Positions 54,372 to 64,000 of a stretch of DNA of 64,000 nt are shown here, piece after piece. The DNA is from Poa pratensis. Taxonomy: Eukaryota > Streptophyta > Magnoliopsida > Poales > Poaceae. The stretch covers positions 1,933,758 through 1,997,757 of the forward strand of contig CAMZMU010000060.1 in assembly GCA_947311845.1 (NCBI GenBank). Direction: 5' to 3'. The notes below the pieces were generated by a model, which ran no database searches, was not told where the DNA came from, and saw only the letters and a program-made list of their open reading frames with translations. Numbering within the stretch: position 1 is the first letter of the stretch; each line of letters begins with the position of its first letter. The position numbers and the translations under genes are program-made.

Positions 54372-54724
54372 CACTTCCACGCTACTCCCGGGGCGAGCGC
54401 TACGCCGTCCGAGAGCTGCGCGGAAAGAGGAGGATCCTCGGCCACGAGCACCTGCGCCGGGTACTCGCGGACAAGCTCGGTGGTGACGTAGGTGAGGAAG
54501 CTGCCGAACTGGATGAAGTGTCCATCCACAGGGAGTGGTCCTCCCGCGAAGCAGCCGGCGTTGTCGCTGATGAAGGTGAACCCGCCGTAGTTGCAGACGA
54601 GCCCTGACCGCACTCGCACGCCGGAGCTGGTGACGGAACCCGTCCGGATGGAAACCCCAACCAACGCCACTGCTTGCCCCACGGTGGGCGCCAACTGTCG
54701 TGGTGGTGTCACGGCAGATGCCAT
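54371..54724 (-). other. Upstream open frame spanning LTR end and primer site of El-4
   Basis: A 118-codon minus-strand frame begins in the LTR, crosses the primer site and ends at TGA overlapping the gag start (TGATGATG). Its composition (FTFISDNAGCFAGG.., TYVTTELVREYPAQVLV) is protein-like. Whether it is translated is unknown. The gag frame is also open through here, so chance cannot be excluded. Confidence 0.3.
54677..54693 (-). other. El-4 primer-binding site
   Basis: TGGCGCCCACCGTGGGG on the minus strand, two bases from the LTR. This is a different primer type from the TGGCGCGCCAGG site of El-1 to El-3. Confidence 0.8.
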
Positions 54725-55782
54725 AGGATGGCTTAAGTTGGGGGCTCGCTAGGACGTTGGGGGATCCGGGGAGGGTGTGCGCGCTCAAGAAGCACGCATG
54801 AAGAACAACCAAGAACTCACAAGAACAAGCAAGAACAAACCAAACCAAGAACAACCAAAGCACACCAAGATGTACCCTGCTTCGGGGCCCTCTTGAGGAG
54901 GTAACACCCCTACTGCAGCACTAGCCTACTCTCTTATATCTCAAAGGGAACAAGTACAAGTGCTCCTCGAGCTGTATGAAGCAACAATGGTGAGAGCTCT
55001 AAGAGGAAGATGGAACAGGGGGAAATGAGGCCTCTCCTCGTCGTCCCTCGCACTGGAGGATGTAGTGGTCTTCTTATACACTAACCGGTTTACCTTTTTG
55101 CCCCTGGCCCATGAGACAATGGCATTGCCAAGAGGAAAAGGACAAGCCTCTGCCCCTGTCAATCCAACGGCCGGACTGTCAGGCCTATCTTGCCCCTTCG
55201 GGCAATGGCAGCTGTAGCCCACCGGGTCTAGGTCACATCCTCTTTCCCGAATTGGCCGAGTCAGCTCCTAGGTTGCTGCGCTCCCAGGAATCCCGTGGCT
55301 TGACCTGGCTGTCAAGTCCTAGCAGGCCTATCTTGCCTCTTCAGGCAATGGCAGGCGTAGCCCACCGGGTCTAGGCCATAGCCCCTTTCCCGAATTGGCC
55401 GAGTCAGCTCCTAGGTTGCTGCGCTCCCAGGAATCCCGTGTCTTCTGAGCCTCGGGCAGGAGGCCTGCAGGACCCGTGAACTTTACTGACATTACTCGGC
55501 CCCTGTGCATTATCCGACATTACTGGTAAGCCGGGTTCTTCCAGGCAACCCGGCTAGCTGAGCCGGATCTCTTACAGGCAACCCGGCTAGCTGAGCCGGA
55601 TCTCTTCCAGGCAACCCGGCTAGTCGAGCCGGGTCTCTTCCTCTGATCCGGCTAGACTTTGCCTGATGCCTCTTGGTCTCTTCCTGTCTTTAAATATGGT
55701 CCGGTCCGAGTGATCCGGTTTGTGAGACCCGGATTGACTTTCCATTCCACCTCTTTGCCCTACCCGGGGCAACTCCCCGACA
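54696..55782 (-). repeat. El-4 5' LTR (right copy, 1087 bp)
   Basis: Nearly identical to 41171-42262. A weak TATA (GTATAAG) on the minus strand is at 55073-55079. Confidence 0.95.
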
Positions 55783-56371
55783 CCCGAACTGCATGAGGAA
55801 CCAGCGCTTGCGGAAGTCCTCCACCCTCTTCGTCACGCTGGTCACGATGTCCTCGCCGTTCCGCGCGATGGGGATGTAGACGCCCTTCATGCCATCGGTG
55901 ATGCGGAAGGACACGCACCCTGACCGCTCCTTGTTCGCCGTGAACCGGAGCGCGTAGAAGCTGCGGAAGGGTCCACCGAAGGCGGAATGCCGATGTACGC
56001 CTCGCAGAGGTAGGCGAAGATGGCGAGGACGAGGATGGAGTTGGGGTGGAGATGGAGAACCTGGATCTGGTAGCGCTCCAGGACCGCCAGGAAGAAATCG
56101 GAGAAGGGAGGAACAAGCCCGGCGAAGAGAGAGTGCATGAAGATGGGGTAGAAGCTGCCATGGGAGTTGCCCGCGCGCTTGAGCACGGTGGCGCCGTGCT
56201 CGTTGGTCTTCGAAGCCGCCATGTGGCGCACCTTGTCCAGCTGCGCCTCCGTCTCGAAGCGGGAGCTGCTCAGAGTCGGCTCAAGTCGCCGTCCCGCTGC
56301 GCCTCAGCGGACGCGCCGCTCTTTGCCACTGCCTTGCCCTTCGAAGCAGCGGTAGCTTTCTTGGGCGCCAT
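55783..56371 (-). pseudogene. El-3 antisense gene, 5' part: Transposase_28-like N-terminal domain
   Basis: Minus strand. ATG at 56371 (MAPKKATAASKGKAVAKSG, basic), then after a frameshift near 56275 SSRFETEAQLDKVRHMAA. The domain reads SFYPIFMHSLFAGLVPPFSDFF, LERYQIQVLHLHPNSILVLAIFAYL, CEAYIGIPP, and after a frameshift near 55985 RSFYALRFTANKERSGC, VEDFRKRWFLMQFG. It aligns with the El-4 antisense protein (shared SDFF, HL.PNS, E.Y.G..P). The codon series QFG continues at 41170 as GSQSAFFELP once El-4 and one target copy are removed. Function unknown. Confidence 0.75.
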
Positions 56372-56470
56372 TGCAGCAAGGTCGCGAAGGAGGAGATTGG
56401 GGATTGAGCGCTGGAAGGAAGGAGATGAAAGGGGAACGAAAGAAGTGAAGGCCGCCTGCGCCGAGCTCTT

Positions 56471-56482
56471 CGCCTTATATCG
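56471..56482 (-). promoter_or_regulatory. TATA box of the El-3 antisense gene
   Basis: CGATATAAGGCG on the minus strand, about 100 bases upstream of the ATG at 56371 and about 190 bases inside the 3' LTR. Confidence 0.6.
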
Positions 56483-56656
56483 GCTCATCGAGCCGTTACA
56501 GGGACGTGGCGGGACCCACCACCACGCCCGTTACTTCAGAGGAGATCGTGGGATCGTGCCCGACCACAGCGCTCCACGTGTCTCGGGCTTCGCAGGCTTC
56601 TTTGGGCCCACGACGATTCGCCTCCGCCTGAGGAGCTCCAACGTGCCCATCGCGGG

Positions 56657-56668
56657 CCCGGGGGCTAC
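56657..56668 (+). other. El-3 polypurine tract region
   Basis: CCCGGGGGCTAC abuts the 3' LTR, identical to El-2. Confidence 0.6.
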
Positions 56669-57801
56669 TGTCGGCCCAGTGAAAACCAGGGTGTCATGGG
56701 CCGGCCTGCCACAACCCTCGAACGCTCCGCAGGAATTTCTGCTAAGGACCAGGCCTTCAGTCTGGCGAGCCTCGCGAGGCATTTTCCCTCGCGAGGGCTT
56801 ATTTGCTCGACTGAGCATTTCTGCTAAGGACCAAACGATCGGCCTGGAGGCCTCGAGAGGGACCTCTACCTCGGGAAGGCCTCTCCTAGAAGATCTTCAG
56901 GCCCTGGCGCGTCTCCGCGCCACCCTCGAGAGGTTTTCCCTCGCGAGAGGTCAACGGTAACAGAACCTCGGCGAGGGTTCAGGCCTCGCGGGGTTCCTTC
57001 AAGTGGAAGCAAGCTCCTGGGCCGCTGCAGAGCGCACATGGGCTCTGCGCCCGCCGCAGAGTGATGCGCGCGCCTGCGCATGATGACAAAGACGCCGCAG
57101 TTGCCATTCTCGTGTATAAAGTGGTCAAAGGAGCTGCGGCAAGCAAAGCGGACTCCAAGACTTGCCAAATTGGTGAATAAAGCGGCCGGCCGCCGCTACG
57201 CTCCAACTGCGACGTCACTGTGGGGCGCGCCCCAAAGCTCTGCAGCGCCAGCCCACCGTCCTGGTTGGACGGTGGCTTTTTCTGCCAAGACGACGTGCTC
57301 CCTGCCATGGACCGTGTCCATGGACGCCCCCGCGGCTGTGCGCTGTGCTCCAATTCGGCGGCGTTGTGGTATCCCTTCCCACCGGAAGTTTTCGGGGAAG
57401 AGGACCAAGCCCAGTATATAAGGAGCCAGTGTACGACCTAGGAGGGGGATCCCGCATTCGACAACTCATTCCACAACCAAGGAGCTAGGTCTGAGAAGAA
57501 GACAGAGCTCGTTCCACCATAGTCCACCATAGCCACAGCAGTGCCCTCGGCAAGCACACTTGTACTGTGAACCTCTCCAAGCAGTGCAATACATCTTAGC
57601 AGGACGTAGGGCTTTTACACCTCACGGTGGGCCTGAACCTGGGTAGCGGCTCGTGTTACCTTTCTGTCGTGATGTTCCTCACCGAGCTCGACGAGCACCG
57701 TCGCCGAGGTTGTTGAGGACTTGTTTGACGTTGTGTTCAGCCCCTTACTCGTTTCCTGGCACTTGAGAGACACCCCTAGTTCCTGGGACTAGTCTCCGAC
57801 A
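56669..57801 (+). repeat. El-3 3' LTR (1133 bp)
   Basis: Matches 30077-31207 with about 14 differences, and is followed by ATAGC. Confidence 0.95.
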
Positions 57802-58640
57802 ATAGCCAAAACAAGACGAATGGTGGCAATTTTGACAACAAGACTAAAAGTATCCTCATAGTCAAGTCCATACCTCTGCTTAAACCCTTTTGCAACAAGT
57901 CGTGCTTTGTATCGATCAATAGTACCATCGGAGCGTTTCATGATGCGGTATACCCATTTGCAGTTAATCAAATTTTTATTAGAGCTAGGAGGGACAAGAT
58001 GCCACATCTTATTGTGCATAAGAGTATCATATTCTTCATGCATTGCTTGCTTCCAACTATCATGACCAAGAGCTTCTTTGAGATTGGTAGGTTCTCCTGT
58101 AGATGTAAACAGACCATAGCGCACAGTACCATCCTTGTAAATTTTGGGGTATGAATACCTTTTTGTGAGCGGGTGCGTAGAGAAGGCACAGGAGGTGGTA
58201 CAGGCTGTGCAGGCACAAAAGATCCTGGGCGAGAGGGCCCAGCATGGCACGGCGGGCGCACGCACGCGCGAGACAGAGCAGGACAGCCCGTCCCATCGCT
58301 GTCTGCACTGTCGGCCGAAGGCGACGACGTGGCAGCAGGCGACTCGCAGCGAGCCGGCTGATAGGCGGGAGAATCTGGCGCGGGATCCAGAGGAGACGGG
58401 AATCCGCATGGGGATCAGCGCCAATGATTGGCTCATCATTGCCAGGTTTGTCTCTTCTAGAATTTGCTATTTCTTGTGTTGTGAGCTGATTTTTCAGACT
58501 ATTTTCATCATGTAAATTCTCAGCAATCTGTAGAGCATCAGTGACAGGTATAACAGGCAAATGATCATGATTATGCACATCCTCATTACATGTTGGGGAA
58601 TATAAGGATGGAGGTGACACGACGTTGATGCGTGGCTATT
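57802..58640 (-). pseudogene. pol: Copia pol fragment: pre-RT linker and reverse transcriptase N-terminus
   Basis: Minus strand. VVSPPSLYSPTCNEDVHNHD.. (linker after integrase), then [105 protein letters not shown]. This is the standard copia reverse transcriptase start. One frameshift is near 58160 and another near 58420. It continues at 30076. The right end near 58640 is where similarity to copia stops; integrase is missing. Confidence 0.9.
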
Positions 58641-59432
58641 TTTTATGGGACTGTCGTTGGTTGATCCGGACAACTGAGCCGATGGCAGCCCAAACTCTCT
58701 TCGGCCCTCACACTAACGAACTGGCTCGCCTGATCACGGCTGGTTGACCCGGGTCCAGCAGGCCAAAAGTGTACTCAATGTCGATCGAAAGGTCTCCCGT
58801 TCTTAAAAAGATCCACCTGTCCTATCCTGATTGATTAGTACTTTAGTAGGGATGTTTCCGGTTATAGTATGGGTGCAGGGGCAGCATCACGTGAGAGAAA
58901 AGAGCACTTACTGACCCGATGACCTTAGCTACGTGCCTTTCCTGCACTAAAAAACCTAGCTGCCTTTCCTAATAAGGACTTGTGGTTCTTTTGGTTTAGC
59001 CTGTGAAAGAATTTCGGACACTTGTCCCAACTGATGCTAAGCTATTAACAGTACAAAAGTGCAAATGATGGATGCTTGATCATGTGCGTATAAATCCTTT
59101 GATTCACCTGATGTTGCTTCAACATATATGTTGTTGTTTATTGGTCAATTTGAGAATTCTGCAAAATTCCTAAGAGCTAATAAGGAAGATACATATCAGT
59201 TTATTAATTGGAGTCACATCCAGCTCGACGAGATTAGTTTTTATGTTTTAAACATTTAATCATTGGCGTGGTCCAATGACATGTGTGTTTGTGCGGTGGT
59301 GAATCTCATCTCCATGGGGCTGACCACAATCGCACAAATTGTCATCGGGTGCACACTATCGACGGCGATAAGAGGATAAGGGCGACATGCGTGGGATGAA
59401 GTGTTAAAATACTTGACATGGAACTAGGGGGT
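58641..59432. other. Unassigned stretch right of the copia fragment
   Basis: Moderately AT-rich, only short frames, no repeat structure or domain that I recognise. Confidence 0.35.
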
Positions 59433-61010
59433 TGATGACGTGTGAAGGCACGTTCGCTGGGAACCCCAAGAGGAAGGTGAGATGTAGCGTAGCAGCAATT
59501 TTCTCTTGATTACAAAACCAAGGTTATCGAACCAGTTGAACTTGGAGAAGGCTTCGGCTTGGTGTCAACGACAGTAGCGCCAAAAAACTGTTGACGTGGA
59601 CCTGCGCACACATGAACAAACTAATTTGCCCCAACGAAACAGAGAGGGTGTCAATATCTCCGGCTTGCTGAACACAAAGGATTAAGCGTATTGTGGAGAA
59701 TAATATGAGAGCAAAAATGACCAGCGAGCAAATGACTAGGAAAAGTTATGAAAACGGTTGTAAGCAACATATAGGACCGGGGTCCACGGTTCACTAGTGG
59801 TGTCTCTCCAAAACATACATGTTGGGTAAACAAATTACAGCGGGGCACCTGACAAAGCATGGGCATATAACAATACTATCATGACAACATGTTCACTGTT
59901 TCATTTAATATGGGCATTACGCAAAATACATAGACCGTTATCCAACTGTATCTATGACTAATAATCCACCCCGGGATCGCTACCCAGCATGTCTACCGAA
60001 AGTATTAAGTTGCAAGCAACAGATAATTGCAATAAGCATGGTGCATAAATGTAAGCAATGGTTATTAACATATAGCAATAAACACCGATGTTTTACCCCT
60101 AGTAGCAACAGCACATCTCAAGGCTTAATCGTTTCCGTCAACTCGAGCTCAGACAAGAGAGGCATGAACCCAATATCTAGCATAAATACTCCCTCTACTA
60201 ATACAAGTAATTACTTCGGCCAAAGCATACGCAAGCATCGGAGACCATGCAAGATCATAAATAAAACATATCATAGACAAACTGAATAATAATGTCATGA
60301 CTCCATAATTCATCGGATCCCCGCAAACACAACACAAAGCATTACATATAAATGATCTTAATCATGTTAGGCAGCTCATAAGATCTAAACAATGGAGTAC
60401 AAGGGAGAGAGACAATCATCTAGCTACTGCCATGGACCTGTAGTCCCATGGTGGACTACCCACGCATCACTCAAGAGGCAGGCATGGTGGTGTAGATACC
60501 TCCGGTGATGATCTCCCCCTCCGGCAGGCTGCCGGGAAGAGTTTCAGAACCCTCGCGATCAAGGGTTGGCGACGGCGGCGGCCTCGGAACTTTTCTGAAA
60601 AATATGATCGGGTACCGAGGGTTTTCGAGAGGAAGACAATTTATAGGCGAAAACGCAACTCGAGGGGGTCTCGGAGTCGCCCAGGTGGGCCCATCTGCGG
60701 TCCACCCCTGGACCGTGCCTAGGGGCGTCTGGGGCCTATGGGGCCCCCTGCAGGCGCCCTCCTGGCTCCGTCTTTGTTTCTTTGCAAAAATAATTCCCGT
60801 AAATTATGAGCTGATTCCGAGAAAATTCCCCGACTAGGTTTTCTGAAACAAAAAGACAGCAGAAAACATGAACTGGCACTGGGCATCTTGTTAATAGGTT
60901 AGTTCCATAAAATGTGCCAAAATGATATAAAAACATTATAAAAGCATGTGGCAATGATATATAATAAGCATGGAACATACAAAAATTATAGATACGTTTG
61001 AGACGTATCA
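59433..61010 (-). repeat. Solo LTR (1578 bp), minus strand, related to El-A LTRs
   Basis: On the minus strand it starts TGATACGTCTCAAACG (at 61010) and ends ACACGTCATCA (at 59433). The first ~250 bases resemble the El-A 3' LTR; the rest is a different LTR body containing GGTTCGATAACCTTGG. Flanks are GGGGT (59428-59432) and GGGAT (61011-61015), a target duplication with one mismatch. There is no primer site or interior on either side, so it is a solo LTR. Confidence 0.8.
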
Positions 61011-61747
61011 GGGATGTTTTGAGGCATGTTTATTGGTTTAGGAGGTGTAATGTTTTTTCTTCCGTTGCAACTCACGGGCATGTTTGCTAGTTTGGAAAAA
61101 GGGCTCCCTGTCGCCCGGGCGCCATTACGATTATTCGTGTCATAACCCAATCTTTGCCCCACGTCTTTGCCCCATGTCGACCGACCCGAGTAGCATCATT
61201 TTATTACCCGTCATGGATGATAAAAAAAAACTATGCACTTTCATCATGATTTTCACATGCTCCACATCGTCGACGTTTGATTAGGCGGATGTTACCACGG
61301 TTGTATGGTCCACATGACTAACGATGGTGCCATTGCCTTGGTTGTATGCTCCACCTGGCCAATGTTTATGATGTGGTGTGTTGTCATGGTCATAAAAATT
61401 CACAGTAACTTCTAGCACAATCTAGAGTGCAACCATGTTGAGATTGCCTTTTCCATTAGACAAAGCATGTTGGTTGGTGAAACCTGGTTGCGGCTCCAGT
61501 GCTCCTCGACCTGGCATGGTTTTCGTAGGTTTTGACGGTGTTTCGCTTCTTCCGTGCGCGTTATTTCTCTTGCTGGTGCGTGCCTGTGTGCCCCTCCTCC
61601 ATACAAGCCTCTCGTAGCTTTATATAGGAGCTAGTCAAGGGAGTGTTTGGTTTCCTGCATGCCTTCGTTTTTCACTGTTCGGCCCAACTTTTGGCATGTT
61701 TGGTTGCTCGGATTGCATGGTGTTTTTGGCCAGCACCTTAAAACACA
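61011..61747. other. Unassigned stretch
   Basis: No domain. A TTATATAGGAG TATA-like word is near 61620. GGGAGTGTTTGGTTTCC at about 61640 looks like a MITE terminus, but I find no matching right end. Confidence 0.3.
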
Positions 61748-61817
61748 CTTGGGCCAGACCCTGAAGGAACGGCCGATTCGGTCTTGGGCCAGGCCCTGAA
61801 GGAACGGCCGATTCGGT
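61748..61817. repeat. 35-bp perfect-size tandem duplication
   Basis: CTTGGGCCAGACCCTGAAGG plus AACGGCCGATTCGGT occurs twice in direct tandem (61748-61782 and 61783-61817) with one substitution (A to G). Confidence 0.9.
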
Positions 61818-62861
61818 CGTTTTTCCAGAACCACCTTTGCGCAGTGTATTTTGCACACTGTTTCACGCAACTTTGTCTGAGTGGATACGAGACCTTCTGA
61901 TGTGCTCACCTTCCTTATTCTCATGGCAGGCTACAGCGGAGCCGGCCGGGAGGACGACGGCACTCAGCTGCCCGGCCGGCGGCGAGTACGCGCACCAGCC
62001 TACAGCAAGCAGCACCCTTCGTGGTCGTGAAGCGTACCGCAGGTAGCAGCCCAGTACGACAGCATAGCTGCCCGGCGGCAAGGCAGCACCGGCGTACGGC
62101 AGGCAGCAGGCTCCCTCCGTTCCTCCTCGTCGGCACTGCCGCACCACCAGTACGACCACACAGCCAGTATGTTTTTCCCCTTTTCCTTTTCATTTTCACT
62201 TGCTCTCGAATCTATACAAATACACTTCGATTGAAAAAAAATGTTTACACGAAATATGTGTGCGTTGATGAGTAGGTTCCATTTCCGTACTCGGTTCTAA
62301 GTTTCATCAAGCATAACTTGTCAATTTCGAATTGACGTTCGGAACATATTTAGACGAATTTTGTCAAATTCGTCTACTCGATTGAAGTTTTGGAAAATCC
62401 TTTGACGAGCACGTTCATCTCGACGTTTCTCACAACTTTCGTGTTGTAACTTTTCTATTTCGGTAGACATATATGAGTAGATCTTGTACTGAACTTGTAC
62501 GTGGTTAGACTGCACTATTGTACCCTACGTTCTTCAACCTCCGTCGCACCTGTTTACCACCATGAACTCAACTGTCAGCGGTTAATAGACATCACCACAA
62601 CCTCCGGCGAAGCTCTTACAGTGACCTTGGTCCGGACCGTCGTCGCCGTGACGCCGCGCCGTTGTCCTGCTAGCCGCTTATCATGGTCAAGTGCAGTGGT
62701 GAGAGGTAAGATCACTAATGTAGATAGGAGGTTAGAGTACTGAAAATGCAAAAATGTGAAGGAGAACCCGGCGACGCCCCCACCCCATATCTCACCATTG
62801 CCTTCACACTAAACCAACGCACCTGATGCAGTATCCCGGGCGTATGCACACCGTATAATAC
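61818..62861. other. Unassigned stretch with a GC-rich block
   Basis: 61925-62160 is GC-rich with repeated GGCAGGCAGCA / GGTAGCAGCC / GGCAAGGCAGCACC words and a 35-codon frame from ATG 61923. This is too weak to call a gene. The remainder is AT-rich with no domain. Confidence 0.3.
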
Positions 62862-63358
62862 TGACGTGGGGGTACCACGACAAATCCCATGGTTCGGTAC
62901 CTAGGGTTGAGATTAGGGGGAGAGATTTGGTAGCGCTGGTAGTATCGTCGGCTGACAAGCAAGGATTTACCCAGATTCAGGCCCCCGGAGGGTAACACCC
63001 TACTTCCTGCTTGTGTGGTTATTGATGTATGAGGTGTACAAAGGAGCTACAATGGCGTCCCGGCGAGATGTCAATCTCGCTAGGGTTTTGGTGGTACGAG
63101 TATTGCGTAACCTAGATTGGCGGCCCTCCCAGCCTTTATATAGGAGGCTGGGTCTCGGGAGTTCGCATCTGATTAGGTTTACAGGTAAGGTAGGTCTCTA
63201 CCGACTTAAGCTTCGCTTGCCTTGGAGCATACTTCGCCTTCTTAGGCCCCCTTCGTGGGCCTTAGCTGTGGTTTGCTGACGGGCCAGGTGTTGGGGCTTA
63301 GCTTATCCGTGCACCAGGTATCCTCAAGGCGGGGCACCCGAAGGGTAGGCCCACATCA
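62862..63358 (-). repeat. 3' LTR of the right-edge element
   Basis: On the minus strand it starts TGATGTGGGCC (63358) and ends CCCCCACGTCA (62862). A TATA box CCTATATAAAGG is at 63133-63144 on the minus strand. Confidence 0.7.
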
Positions 63359-64000
63359 GTAGCCCCCCAGTGCTTGGTCGACTCGAATAATCGGGCAGGG
63401 ACTCCTCTGCGGGTGCACGTCATAATTTACTTGCTTTGCCATGAATCTTTAGGTCGGTAATGCATCAACTAGTACTTTGCTCATTTTGATGTGTATCTTT
63501 GAGTCGATATTGTATCGATTGTGATCGTAGAGTCGGTAATACATCGACTGGTGCTTTGCGTATATTTTGTTGTCCATCTGACAGGTCTTAGGGATGGTAG
63601 CATAGTAGGCCTGGTACACTCGACGGATCGGGACCAGTTAACTGCGCTTGGGCAAAACTTTACTAGCCTACTTCAAGTTCGAGTCCCCAGACTCGAACCC
63701 GGAAAGAGCTGGTCAGGTTCGACTCAAGCCGCGGAGGTCTTACAGGAGTCGGTCTGCAGCATGATCATGCGGGTACCCAACGCGTCCGTTAGGATTTTCT
63801 TCATGTCTGCTGACATGGAAACTTTCAGGGCAAACGCAGTAGGTGCGGGCCCCGGCCGGCTTGACGGATCGGCGGGTCTTACCTTTGCACCATGTGTGCA
63901 ACATCCGAGGGTTATATGCGGCGGACGCAAATCGGGAAGATTATGACTGTGGTAGTCGTGAATTTTGCATGGAGCTAAGTAGCGGAGTCGAGTAAGCTTC
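62862..64000 (-). mobile_element. Minus-strand gypsy-type element, 3' LTR and start of interior (runs off the window)
   Basis: A 497-bp LTR-like unit with ends TGACGTGGG and CCCACATCA is followed by GTAGCCCCCCAG, a purine tract on the minus strand. The interior to 64000 has a 141-codon plus-strand frame (63521-63946) of unknown nature, in the place where antisense genes lie in El-1 to El-4. Confidence 0.65.

Larger units (their letters stand above)
41171..55782 (-). mobile_element. El-4: minus-strand Ty3/gypsy retrotransposon nested in El-3 (14,612 bp)
   Basis: LTRs at 41171-42262 and 54696-55782; flanks CCCAA (41166-41170) and CCCGA (55783-55787), one mismatch. Minus-strand order: LTR (right), primer site, gag, protease, UAG, reverse transcriptase/RNase H, integrase, antisense gene on the plus strand, purine tract, LTR (left). 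LTRs differ at about 7 sites, mostly single-base indels (about 0.6%), so it is the youngest element here. It is inserted in the antisense gene of El-3. The reverse transcriptase/RNase H frame is intact over 648 codons; gag and integrase have frameshifts. Confidence 0.93.
30077..57801 (+). mobile_element. El-3: Ty3/gypsy retrotransposon carrying nested El-4
   Basis: LTRs at 30077-31207 and 56669-57801 with target duplication ATAGC (30072-30076, 57802-57806). Excluding El-4 it is about 13.1 kb. Order: LTR, primer site, gag, protease, UAG, reverse transcriptase, RNase H, integrase, then a long antisense gene split by El-4, purine tract, LTR. LTRs differ at about 14 sites (about 1.2%), roughly half a million years at the usual grass rate. 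Gag and pol carry frameshifts. Confidence 0.93.
17373..58640 (-). mobile_element. Minus-strand Ty1/copia element, fragmented by nested insertions
   Basis: Copia pol sequence on the minus strand continues across four blocks: 57802-58640, 29902-30076, 18713-19046 and 17525-18299, ending in a 3' LTR that starts at 17530. The blocks join in order once the MITE, El-2 and El-3 are removed with one copy of each target duplication. Gag, protease and integrase, which should lie to the right, are absent, so the element is truncated near 58640. It is the oldest of the nested set. The outer coordinates include all nested elements. Confidence 0.85.

Noticed and set aside
61923..62160. GC-rich block with an ATG and 35-codon frame, possible host gene exon
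   Set aside because: The frame is short, no domain is recognised, no convincing splice donor follows, and the GC content comes from repeated GGCAGCA-like words.
1..64000. CRISPR arrays, bacterial operons, rRNA or tRNA genes
   Set aside because: No spaced short direct repeats, ribosome-binding sites, or RNA-gene signatures were seen; the content is plant transposable elements throughout.

Overview
The window is repeat DNA from a large grass genome, most likely Triticeae (wheat, barley or Aegilops relatives). That placement is inferred from the style of the elements: Ty3/gypsy families with TGGCGCGCC-type primer sites, Athila-like LTRs starting TGATACGTCTC, a copia element, a LINE and small DNA elements. 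I find no convincing host gene, tRNA, rRNA or CRISPR. Almost every long reading frame belongs to a transposable element, and most carry frameshifts or stops.

Layout. 1-5197: decayed gypsy element (El-1) with gag and integrase remnants, a ~70-bp minisatellite and an antisense B3-domain gene. 5198-11864: non-autonomous Athila-like element (El-A) whose two LTRs match in their right halves but not in U3, and which has no target-site duplication (TSD). 11865-15431: 5'-truncated LINE with poly(A). 15432-17372: AT-rich DNA with a Helitron-like 3' end and a MITE fragment. 17373 to about 58640: minus-strand copia element, cut into pieces by a 413-bp MITE (18300-18712) and two gypsy elements. El-2 is 19047-29901 (TSD GGGCT). 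El-3 is 30077-57801 (TSD ATAGC), and El-3 itself contains the minus-strand gypsy El-4 at 41171-55782 (TSD CCCAA/CCCGA). 58641-59432: unassigned. 59433-61010: minus-strand solo LTR related to El-A. 61011-62861: unassigned. 62862-64000: 3' LTR and start of the interior of another minus-strand gypsy element.

Nesting gives the order of events: copia first, then MITE, El-2 and El-3, then El-4 inside El-3. LTR divergence counted by eye agrees: about 2.6% for El-2, 1.2% for El-3 and 0.6% for El-4.

Three observations deserve most attention. First, El-2, El-3 and El-4 are clearly different families, yet each has protease and reverse transcriptase in one frame separated by a single UAG inside the same 17-nt sequence AAATAGGAAAGCGCGCT. 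This looks like a shared stop-codon readthrough site. Second, each of the four gypsy families with a visible integrase-to-3'LTR interval carries at least one antisense gene there, with its own TATA box and, in three cases, GT-AG introns readable only on the antisense strand. El-1 and El-2 carry B3 DNA-binding-domain genes. El-3 and El-4 carry homologues of the 'putative gypsy type transposon' (Transposase_28-like) protein with a coiled-coil and acidic tail. Third, El-A appears to be a recombinant of two related elements.
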